Part shown: positions 57,039 to 64,000 of the stretch, piece after piece
Layout: every line of letters begins with the position of its first letter
Numbering within the stretch: position 1 is the first letter of the stretch
Assembly (NCBI GenBank): GCA_000332255.1
Contig: KB235926.1
Coordinates: 4,059,018 to 4,123,017 of the forward strand
Reading direction: 5' to 3'
DNA from: a cyanobacterium PCC 7702
Lineage (GTDB): Bacteria; Cyanobacteriota; Cyanobacteriia; Cyanobacteriales; Nostocaceae
DNA length: 64,000 bases
Notes under the pieces: model-generated
The model's database searches: none
Seen by the model: only the letters and a program-made list of their open reading frames with translations
What the model was told of the DNA's origin: nothing
Position numbers and translations under genes: made by a program

Positions 57039-58466
57039 ATGGAAAGCGATCGTTTTTGGCAGCAACAAGAAGGTGCTACCCGCACAGAAACTGATACCAT
57101 GGGAGCAATTGCAGTACCCGCTCGTTGCTATTGGGGAGCTCAAACTCAGCGCTCTTTAACCTACTTTGCCATTGGTGATGAGACAATGCCCAAAGAATTA
57201 ATTCGGGCGTTCGGGATCGTAAAAAAAGCAGCTGCTATTGTCAATCAGGAATTGGGGAAATTGCCAGCTGCAAAAGCGCAATTCATTATTCAAGCTGCGG
57301 AAGAGGTAATCTCTGGCAAACTGGACGAGCATTTTCCGTTACGCGTTTGGCAAACCGGTAGCGGTACCCAAACAAATATGAACGTTAATGAAGTTATTGC
57401 CAATCGAGCGATTGAACTAGCAGGAGGAGTCTTGGGTAGCAAAGATCCGATTCATCCCAACGACGACGTTAACATGTCCCAATCATCTAATGATACGTTT
57501 CCCACAGCCATGCACGTTGCTGCTGTCTGGGAAATCAACCAGCAGCTGGTCCCGAGAGTAACAAAGTTACGGGATGCCCTGGCAACTAAGGCACAGCAGT
57601 TCAAAGATATTATCAAAATTGGCCGTACCCATCTTATGGACGCCGTACCCTTGACCCTAGGACAAGAATTTTCTGGCTATGTTGCCCAGCTCGATCGCGA
57701 CTTAGAACTTATCAAAGCAACTCTACCACACTTATACGAACTCGCCATCGGTGGTACTGCCGTAGGTACCGGATTGAATACTCATCCAGAATTTGCCGTG
57801 CGGGTGGCGGCAAAAATTGCAGAATTAACAGGATTGCCTTTTGTTAGTGCTACCAATAAATTTGCCGCTTTGGCTGCTCATGATGCGATCGTCATCACTA
57901 GTGGTGCGCTCAAGACTTTAGCTTGTTCGTTAATGAAGATCGCCAACGACATCCGTTGGCTTGGTTCTGGTCCCCGTTGCGGATTGGGCGAGTTGATTTT
58001 ACCCGCCAACGAACCTGGTTCCTCTATTATGCCGGGTAAAGTTAATCCTACCCAGTGCGAAGCCATGACCATGGTCTGCGTGCAGGTAATGGGAAATGAT
58101 ACTGCTATTGCCATTGCTGGTTCTCAGGGCAACTTTGAGTTAAACGTATACAAGCCAGTCATGATTTACAACTTGCTGCAGTCGATACGCTTATTGTCGG
58201 GAGCTTGTTCTAGCTTTACCGAGCACTTGGTAGTAGATATTCAACCAAATCACCAGCAAATTCAGCATTTTTTGACCAATTCCCTGATGCTGGTGACTGC
58301 TTTGAATCCTCACATTGGCTATGACCGTGCTGCTCAAGTCGCCAAAAAAGCCTATGCGGAAGGAAAAACCCTCAAACAAGCGTGCGTAGAATTGGGATTT
58401 CTGACACCACAGCAGTTTGACCAACTCGTTCAACCCGAGCAGATGATAGGTCCGCAGCAAGGATAG
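57039..58466 (+). CDS. fumC: class II fumarate hydratase
   Basis: FumC interconverts fumarate and malate. The 475-residue protein has [54 protein letters not shown] and [15 protein letters not shown], the fumarase/aspartase signature with the catalytic Ser. The class II opening [24 protein letters not shown] is present. ATG 57039 has AGGAG 9 bases upstream. It converges with nadK. Confidence 0.96.
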   Translation: MESDRFWQQQEGATRTETDTMGAIAVPARCYWGAQTQRSLTYFAIGDETMPKELIRAFGIVKKAAAIVNQELGKLPAAKAQFIIQAAEEVISGKLDEHFPLRVWQTGSGTQTNMNVNEVIANRAIELAGGVLGSKDPIHPNDDVNMSQSSNDTFPTAMHVAAVWEINQQLVPRVTKLRDALATKAQQFKDIIKIGRTHLMDAVPLTLGQEFSGYVAQLDRDLELIKATLPHLYELAIGGTAVGTGLNTHPEFAVRVAAKIAELTGLPFVSATNKFAALAAHDAIVITSGALKTLACSLMKIANDIRWLGSGPRCGLGELILPANEPGSSIMPGKVNPTQCEAMTMVCVQVMGNDTAIAIAGSQGNFELNVYKPVMIYNLLQSIRLLSGACSSFTEHLVVDIQPNHQQIQHFLTNSLMLVTALNPHIGYDRAAQVAKKAYAEGKTLKQACVELGFLTPQQFDQLVQPEQMIGPQQG

Positions 58467-58494
58467 AGTGGGTGGAGAGCAAAAACAGATACTG

Positions 58495-59418
58495 TTAGTT
58501 TGTTTGGTGAGTGCTGCTATAGCGGACCCTTGTTCCAGCCCACAGTAGCTTTTCTCGCAAAGTTTGATAATAGGAATTGTTTTCCCGCAGGATAATAAAT
58601 TTAGCTCGGCACTCAGCCATTCGCACATCAACGCGATGTCCCGGCCAGATAGAAGTAGCTAAAACACCATCCATCCACAATTTTGTACTCAAATCATAAT
58701 CGCCCAACGGCCAGATACTGACAACCGAACCAGGAGGTAAGACGATCGGACGACTAGAAAGGCTCATCGGACAAATGGGGGTAATGGTGAGAGCTTCCAT
58801 GCCATCGTGAACGATCGGACCGTTGGCAGAAACAGTATAGCCGGTGGAACCTGTGGGTGTGGAAACTATTAACCCGTCACCTACGTATTGGTCTACTACC
58901 TCGCCATCAATTTCCATTTCTAGAATGGAGGTAATCATGCGATCGGCAGAAGCTGGCTTGACACACATTTCATTTAAAGCCAGATAGCGTTCGCTGACAG
59001 GCTGTAAATTTCTCTCACGTCCTTCATAGACCGCAGCTTGTACCATCATCCGCCGCTGGATAGCATAGCGATCTTCTAAAAGTCGTTCCCAAACTTTCTC
59101 CGTATCTTCAAACTCCTCCACCGATTCGGTTAAAAACCCCAGATGACCTCCTACATTCACTCCTAAAATGGGGATACCAGCTGGGGCTAAATGTCTCGCA
59201 CCGGTTAAAACAGTACCATCACCGCCAAGTACCAAAGCCAGATCTATTGGTTGTCCTGCAGAAGCCAAAAAGACCGGATAAGGGTTATCCTTTGGTCCGC
59301 TTGGACCCATTAAAACCTGGCATTGACGATTTTCTAGTTGCTTGGCACAAATTTCAGCCCAGCGTTTGCTTTGGGCATCTCTGGCTTTATAAGCAATAAT
59401 TACCTGCTTGAGATCCAC
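58495..59418 (-). CDS. nadK: NAD kinase
   Basis: NadK makes NADP from NAD with ATP. The 307-residue protein has ALVLGGDGTVLTGAR, VNVGGHLGFLTE, GDGLIVSTPTGSTGYTVSA, NGPIVHDGMEALTITPICP and SSRPIVLPPGS. It starts with GTG 59418, eight bases after ndhE, so it is the last gene of the ndhAIGE transcript. That links NADP supply to the NDH-1 complex. Confidence 0.95.
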   Translation of the reverse strand: MDLKQVIIAYKARDAQSKRWAEICAKQLENRQCQVLMGPSGPKDNPYPVFLASAGQPIDLALVLGGDGTVLTGARHLAPAGIPILGVNVGGHLGFLTESVEEFEDTEKVWERLLEDRYAIQRRMMVQAAVYEGRERNLQPVSERYLALNEMCVKPASADRMITSILEMEIDGEVVDQYVGDGLIVSTPTGSTGYTVSANGPIVHDGMEALTITPICPMSLSSRPIVLPPGSVVSIWPLGDYDLSTKLWMDGVLATSIWPGHRVDVRMAECRAKFIILRENNSYYQTLREKLLWAGTRVRYSSTHQTN

Positions 59419-59425
59419 GAGAGCG

Positions 59426-59731
59426 TTACCACTTGAGGAGATTAAACTGCTCCATATCGACAGTATCGCGATTACGATAAATTGCCAGTACGATCGCCAA
59501 ACCTACCGCCGCTTCCGCCGCTGCTACGGCGATCACAAACACAGTAAAAACTTGACCCTTGATTGCGGTCGAATCTAGAAAGTTGGAAAAAGCCATTAAA
59601 TTCAAATTCACGGCATTAAGCAGCAACTCAATTGACATCAGTACTCGTACAGCGTTGCGGCTGTTAATCAAGCCATAGATGCCAATACAGAACAAGGCAG
59701 CTGCTAGTAATAAAAAATACTCAAGTTGCAT
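59426..59731 (-). CDS. ndhE: NAD(P)H-quinone oxidoreductase subunit 4L
   Basis: NdhE (NuoK homologue) is a three-helix membrane subunit of cyanobacterial NDH-1. The 101-residue product matches in full: [55 protein letters not shown]. The conserved membrane Glu residues in MSIELLL and AAAEAAVG are present. It lies 78 bp after ndhG. Confidence 0.97.
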   Translation of the reverse strand: MQLEYFLLLAAALFCIGIYGLINSRNAVRVLMSIELLLNAVNLNLMAFSNFLDSTAIKGQVFTVFVIAVAAAEAAVGLAIVLAIYRNRDTVDMEQFNLLKW

Positions 59732-59809
59732 TACAATCGTATTCCTACTGTAATTGTCCCGGGAAAATGGCTCGTTGCTAATGGTGAAAGGCGGTTAGCC
59801 CGAGCTATG

Positions 59810-60415
59810 TTATTCCTTTTCACTTCCTGCCGGTATCAGTTCTCTCGGTCTTTCTGGCAAAGTCAAAACCGTTTGCGGCAATTCCGACGGTGTTATCTGC
59901 TCTGGCAGATATTCGCGACGAGCCAGAATGATTGCTCCTACCATTGCTACTAACAACAAAATAGAAGCAAGTTCAAAAGGCAGTAAAAAGTCACTAAAGA
60001 AATGCTGAGCGATCGCCACTATGGGATTGGTGACCGGGGTAGCAGCAGAACGGGACCAAGGTGTAGCCAACACCATTGCACTCAAAAGGGCAAACAATCC
60101 CGCACTAACTACAGCCGTTAGCGCTTTGCGCACCCAAGCAGTGGGGAAGGGAGTAAAATCCTGTCGCTTATTCACCAACATTATGGCAAATAAAATTAGT
60201 ACGTTCACTGCTCCCACATAAATTAACAATTGCGCTGCAGCTACAAAGTCAGCATTAAGGAGGAGATACATTCCAGCTAGGCTGACAAAAACGCCAGCTA
60301 GCAAGAAAGCAGAGTAGACAACGTTGGACAACAGCACCACACCCAGCGCCGAGCCAATCATCATTACCGCCAAGATGACAAACGAAACAAGTTGTACTCC
60401 TTCGGCTAAATTCAC
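59810..60415 (-). CDS. ndhG: NAD(P)H-quinone oxidoreductase subunit 6
   Basis: NdhG (NuoJ homologue) is a five-helix membrane subunit. It starts NLAEGVQLVSFVILA and has NADFVAAAQLLIYVGAVNVL and LPFELASILLLVAMVGAI. I chose GTG 60415, which has AAGGGA 8 bases upstream and matches family starts, rather than the TTG at 60433. It is 29 bp after ndhI. Confidence 0.95.
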   Translation of the reverse strand: MNLAEGVQLVSFVILAVMMIGSALGVVLLSNVVYSAFLLAGVFVSLAGMYLLLNADFVAAAQLLIYVGAVNVLILFAIMLVNKRQDFTPFPTAWVRKALTAVVSAGLFALLSAMVLATPWSRSAATPVTNPIVAIAQHFFSDFLLPFELASILLLVAMVGAIILARREYLPEQITPSELPQTVLTLPERPRELIPAGSEKE

Positions 60416-60444
60416 TGTTTTTTCCCTTTGCAATGCTCGAGCTA

Positions 60445-61029
60445 CTAACTATTTGCTTTTTGTACTAGATCCTCTGGGAAGCTACCTGGACGAGGCGCGT
60501 CGGCTGGCAGATCGTGAGGTTCCATAACACCCTGGGGCAGGTATACCAATTCCCGTAAAGGTGTTACCATCGGGTCATTTGTGACTTTATAAGGCAGACG
60601 TCCAAGCGCCACGCTATCGTAGTTTAATTCGTGGCGATCGTAGGTGCAAATGTCGTACTCTTCTGTCATTGATAGACAGTTAGTCGGACAGTATTCTACG
60701 CAGTTACCGCAGAAGATACAAACACCAAAGTCAATGCTATAGTGTTTGAGCTTTTTCTTTTTGCTGACTTTATCAAATTCCCAATCTACTACGGGCAGGT
60801 TGATAGGACAAACCCGCACGCAAACTTCACAGGCAATACACTTGTCGAATTCGAAGTGAATTCTGCCGCGAAAACGTTCGCTAGGAATTAGTCTTTCATA
60901 AGGATACTGTACGGTAATCGGACGTCGCCGCATGTGGTCAAAGGTGACAGCCAGTCCCTGACCGATGTAGCGACCTGCTTGTACTGCTTCCTTAGCGTAA
61001 TCACCAACTTGTTTGAGGAACTTTAGCAT
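60445..61029 (-). CDS. ndhI: NAD(P)H-quinone oxidoreductase subunit I
   Basis: NdhI (NuoI homologue) carries two [4Fe-4S] clusters that pass electrons to plastoquinone. The eight cysteines lie in [12 protein letters not shown] and [12 protein letters not shown]. It opens [20 protein letters not shown], so the ATG at 61029 is the family start; a TTG at 61044 is the longer option. 194 residues, between ndhA and ndhG. Confidence 0.96.
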   Translation of the reverse strand: MLKFLKQVGDYAKEAVQAGRYIGQGLAVTFDHMRRRPITVQYPYERLIPSERFRGRIHFEFDKCIACEVCVRVCPINLPVVDWEFDKVSKKKKLKHYSIDFGVCIFCGNCVEYCPTNCLSMTEEYDICTYDRHELNYDSVALGRLPYKVTNDPMVTPLRELVYLPQGVMEPHDLPADAPRPGSFPEDLVQKANS

Positions 61030-61071
61030 TGTATTTGCAGGCAATCTCTAATTGATTTTGTTTGGGATTTA

Positions 61072-62190
61072 TTAACCGCCAAAGGCGACGGGAAAAGCAA
61101 GTTTCAAGGCTGCAGTTAATAGTAAATTTACCAAACCAACCGGCAGCAAAAACTTCCAGCCTAAATCTAGCAATTGGTCAATGCGAACTCGGGGTACGGT
61201 CCACCGCAGCAAAATGGCTAGAAATACTAGCAGGTAGGCTTTGAGTACAGTCATGATAATGCCTAAACAGGCGGCTATCATCTGCAAAACAGGATTTGCT
61301 GGACTGATTCCCAACCAGTGGGCTAGCGTGTCGATTGGAATGGGAAAATCCCAACCACCCAAGTACAATACTGACACCAGCAATGCCGAAAGTACCAAGT
61401 TAACGTAGGAACTTAGGTAAAACAAAGCGAATTTCATGCCGGAGTATTCAGTTTGATAGCCCGCTACCAATTCTTCTTCGGCTTCAGGTAAATCAAAAGG
61501 TAATCGTTCGCATTCAGCCAGGGCGGCGATCCAAAAAAGGATGAAACCAACTGGTTGTCGCCAAATGTTCCATCCCAAAATACCGTAGCCAGATTGTTGT
61601 TCGACGATATCAATGGTGCTGAGGCTATTAGACATCATGGCGATCGCCAATACTGCCAACGCCAAAGGAACTTCATAGCTAATGGATTGCGCTGCTGCTC
61701 GCAACCCACCCAGCAAAGAGTATTTGTTGTTGGATGCATAGCCAGACATTAACAAACCTATTGGCGCTACGCTGGATAAGGCGATCCATAAAAAGACCCC
61801 GATGCCAATATTGGTGATGACTAAATTTTGTCCGAAAGGCACGATCAAGTAGGACAAAAACACCGGAATCGTAACAATAATGGGACCGAGGGTAAATAGC
61901 AAGCGATCGGCCTTTGCTGGTACTACATCTTCTTTAAAGACCAGTTTAAGACCATCGGCAACAGGAGCCAGCAAACCCAAAGGACCGATGTACTCAGGAC
62001 CGATCCGCTGTTGCGCTGCTGCCGAAATCTTCCGCTCCAGCCAAACAGAGGTCAGCACTCCCACCGTAGCAGCAACGATCATCAGGATCATCGGCACCGG
62101 CATCCAAATTGCTTTGGCTAGATCGCTTGGCAGTCCCAAATCCATGAGGGATTTAATGAAATTTCCTTGCAGGTCAATTCCTGAATTCAT
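61072..62190 (-). CDS. ndhA: NAD(P)H-quinone oxidoreductase subunit 1
   Basis: NdhA (NuoH homologue) is the eight-helix subunit that forms part of the quinone site. The 372-residue protein has [59 protein letters not shown] and [20 protein letters not shown]. First gene of ndhA-ndhI-ndhG-ndhE-nadK, all on the minus strand with short gaps. Confidence 0.97.
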   Translation of the reverse strand: MNSGIDLQGNFIKSLMDLGLPSDLAKAIWMPVPMILMIVAATVGVLTSVWLERKISAAAQQRIGPEYIGPLGLLAPVADGLKLVFKEDVVPAKADRLLFTLGPIIVTIPVFLSYLIVPFGQNLVITNIGIGVFLWIALSSVAPIGLLMSGYASNNKYSLLGGLRAAAQSISYEVPLALAVLAIAMMSNSLSTIDIVEQQSGYGILGWNIWRQPVGFILFWIAALAECERLPFDLPEAEEELVAGYQTEYSGMKFALFYLSSYVNLVLSALLVSVLYLGGWDFPIPIDTLAHWLGISPANPVLQMIAACLGIIMTVLKAYLLVFLAILLRWTVPRVRIDQLLDLGWKFLLPVGLVNLLLTAALKLAFPVAFGG

Positions 62191-62551
62191 GTTTGTTGCT
62201 TGTCAAGTCCACTTAAGGCTCAAATCTGAACTGAATAAAGCCCTCAGAAGGGGCGTTTGCATTCGTTGTTTATTTGTAGCAGCTTTCCCTGTTATTGCTG
62301 TTTGCGTGTTAGTAATTGTAAGTTTATTGTTCTGCTATCTCTGCTCATAGCGGGCAAAATTTCCAAGTTAATTACAATTCTCATGCCTAGTATATCGTCG
62401 GATGAGTTACGTCCTGAAAGTTTGCATGAGAATTTCTACTTATGGTAGTGATTGAAATTTGCTAATTTCCGCAGGAAAAAGGGAAAAGTGGGATTGTTCC
62501 CTTTCCCCTTTTGTTTACTGTTTTGCAATTCTCAATCTTTGGTATTTGCTC
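62191..62551 (-). other. gltA-ndhA spacer
   Basis: 361 bp that should hold the ndhA promoter. The gltA-proximal part carries the hairpin listed below. No gene is supported. Confidence 0.5.
62473..62515 (-). terminator. probable terminator after gltA
   Basis: On the minus strand, GGGGAAAGGGA and TCCCACTTTTCCC form an imperfect stem around ACAA and are followed by TTTTTCC, about 40 bp after the gltA stop. If real, ndhA is transcribed from its own promoter. Confidence 0.5.
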
Positions 62552-63688
62552 CTAACGTTGGTCGATAGGAACGTAAGCAATATTATGCCGACCGTTATAA
62601 ACCTGGGTAGGGCGAAAAATTCGATTTTCTGCCAGCTGCTCTTTCCAATGCGCGAGCCAACCTGCGACACGGGCGATCGCAAATATTGGTGTGAATAAGT
62701 CGGTGGGAATACCCAACTTTCTGTACACCAGACCAGAATAAAAGTCGACATTGGGATAAATGCCTTTTTGACCTAACTTTTCCTCTACTACCCGCTCCAA
62801 TTCCAAGGCAATGTCATAGTATTTGTCATGCCCGAATTTGGCAAACAATTTTTCTGCTAGCTGTTGTAAAATCGTTGCTCTTGGGTCTTTGACTTTATAG
62901 ACGCGATGTCCAAAGCCCATGATTTTGGCTTTGCGTTGCAGACAATCTTCTATATACGGGCGCACGTTCTCTACGCAGCCAATTTCTTCCAACATTGCAA
63001 TCACTTCTTCATTTGCTCCTCCGTGTAGTGGTCCTCCCAGGGTACCAACTGCGCTGGCTACCACCGCATAGGGATCGGTCAAGGTAGAGGCCGTCACTCT
63101 CGCACTAAAAGTGGAGGCGTTCATTGTATGTTCTGCATGTAATATCAAGCAGACATCAAAAATCCGGGCCGCTAGAGGATCCGGTTCTTTTTCGCTCAGC
63201 ATGTATAAAAAGTTAGCGGCATAGTCCAAATTGTCGTTGGGACGTACGGGGTCGTTACCTTTTCGCATCAATTGAAACGCCGCCACCATCGTGGGAATAG
63301 TTGCTAGCAAACGAACTACTGCATCCCGGATGTAAGCGGGATTATCTAGATCGCGGCGCGAATAAAACAAGCCTAAAGCAGCAGCAGAGGCTTGCAGAGC
63401 ATCCATTGGGTGACCGCTTTCTGGAAAACATTTCATCATGTCGCGAATTCGGTATTTAATTCGCCTGTGATGGAGAATTTCGTCTTCAAATGCTGCTAAT
63501 TCTTCTGCTGTCGGCAATTCACCCCAGATCAAAAGATAAGCAGTTTCCAGAAAAGTACTTTTTTGCGCTAGTTCTTCGATCCGGATGCCACGATATTCTA
63601 GTATTCCTTTTTGTCCGTCAACGTAGCTGATACTAGATTGGGCAGCAGGAATGCCTTCCAAACCAGGCTTGTATTCGCACACCATCAT
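62552..63688 (-). CDS. gltA: citrate synthase
   Basis: GltA condenses acetyl-CoA and oxaloacetate, feeding 2-oxoglutarate and nitrogen assimilation. The 378-residue protein is the small bacterial form with VDGQKGILEYRGIRIEELA, the catalytic His in ILHAEHTMNASTF, GTLGGPLHGGANEEV, MGFGHRVYKVKDPRA and the Asp in NVDFYSGLVYRKLG. Start at ATG 63688 (a second ATG follows directly). It lies between the sixA-like gene and ndhA on the same strand. Confidence 0.96.
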   Translation of the reverse strand: MMVCEYKPGLEGIPAAQSSISYVDGQKGILEYRGIRIEELAQKSTFLETAYLLIWGELPTAEELAAFEDEILHHRRIKYRIRDMMKCFPESGHPMDALQASAAALGLFYSRRDLDNPAYIRDAVVRLLATIPTMVAAFQLMRKGNDPVRPNDNLDYAANFLYMLSEKEPDPLAARIFDVCLILHAEHTMNASTFSARVTASTLTDPYAVVASAVGTLGGPLHGGANEEVIAMLEEIGCVENVRPYIEDCLQRKAKIMGFGHRVYKVKDPRATILQQLAEKLFAKFGHDKYYDIALELERVVEEKLGQKGIYPNVDFYSGLVYRKLGIPTDLFTPIFAIARVAGWLAHWKEQLAENRIFRPTQVYNGRHNIAYVPIDQR

Positions 63689-63799
63689 GGCAACACCATC
63701 TGTTTTTAAAGATTTGTTCAGGCTAACTTACCAGAAATTATTGTCGCCATAACAGTATCCATGCTCGCACAAATTCTGGACTGAACTGTGGAAAAACTG

Positions 63800-64000
63800 T
63801 TAAAGCAAGTATTTGGGTGGTGTCAACCAAAACATCTGACTACGACCCAAAGCAGAGCCTGTTTCTGGTACCCTTAACCCGATCATACCTGCTTTTTTTA
63901 ACACAAGGCGTTCCTTGGCTTCCCCCCAAAGCAGAATTTCTGCCCAATTACTCAAGCAAGGTTCGTGTCCTACCAGTGCTAATCGAGTGTTGGATGCAAA
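63800..64000 (-). CDS. sixA: SixA-like phosphohistidine phosphatase, 5' end outside the window
   Basis: A minus-strand frame runs from the window edge to TAA at 63800-63802 (66 residues visible). It holds the second half of a histidine-phosphatase domain: the second catalytic His in ALVGHEPCLSNW, then LLWGEAKERLVLKKAG and the C-terminal end LTPPKYLL. SixA removes phosphate from phospho-histidine on signalling proteins. The first catalytic RHG motif lies beyond the window. It ends 111 bp before gltA on the same strand. Confidence 0.85.
   Translation of the reverse strand, partial: FASNTRLALVGHEPCLSNWAEILLWGEAKERLVLKKAGMIGLRVPETGSALGRSQMFWLTPPKYLL

Overview
The window is cyanobacterial chromosome, most likely from a filamentous, Nostocales-like species. 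It carries photosystem II genes (psbK, psbM), the chlorophyll gene chlM, the ndhAIGE cluster for plastoquinone-type NDH-1, many HIP1 octamers (GCGATCGC) in coding sequence, and short palindromic repeats and TnpB relics of the kind common in Nostoc relatives. The exact genus cannot be read from the sequence.

Layout. 1-6.5 kb is housekeeping: a partial yqeK, a desaturase/SDR fusion, two small membrane proteins, chlM, nagA and purE. 7.2-12.7 kb holds two ammonium transporter genes separated by about 2.5 kb of mobile debris: a TnpB pseudogene, a probable relic of a second IS200/IS605-type end, and several short repeats. 12.8-16.5 kb has an SGNH hydrolase, ispH, and a DHA2-type MFS transporter broken by two frameshifts, a stop and a repeat insertion. 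17.7-25.6 kb is a DNA phosphorothioation (Dnd) modification locus: a dnd-associated small protein, dndB on the minus strand, then dndC-dndD-dndE and a Dnd-associated methyltransferase on the plus strand. No dndFGH restriction genes and no dndA are present in the window.

25.8-36.5 kb returns to core genes: an AmpG-like MFS, proB, ackA, a second-type EF-G, two unlisted mini-genes (36 and 51 codons), tRNA-Ser(UGA), a TIGR04168-type phosphoesterase, nadA, a CoA-binding protein and psbK. 36.7-49.8 kb has an SLH/beta-barrel outer-membrane protein with a secreted partner, a [2Fe-2S] ferredoxin followed by psbM, a WecG/TagA glycosyltransferase, a histidine kinase/response regulator pair, an M28 peptidase, a TauE/SafE-ferric-reductase-like fusion and galE. 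50-57 kb has an ABC exporter, a sugar transferase, surE and a GT39-like membrane glycosyltransferase. 57-64 kb has fumC on the plus strand, facing a minus-strand run sixA-gltA-ndhA-ndhI-ndhG-ndhE-nadK.

How genes fit together. The Dnd genes would replace a non-bridging phosphate oxygen with sulfur in DNA, with DndB as a regulator and an IscS-type desulfurase from elsewhere. The two Amt proteins take up ammonium. The ndh genes, gltA, fumC and nadK link respiration, the open TCA pathway and NADP supply. No clearly new multi-gene system was found. The Dnd locus is the most notable known system, and the mini-genes, fusions and repeat insertions are the main unexplained items.
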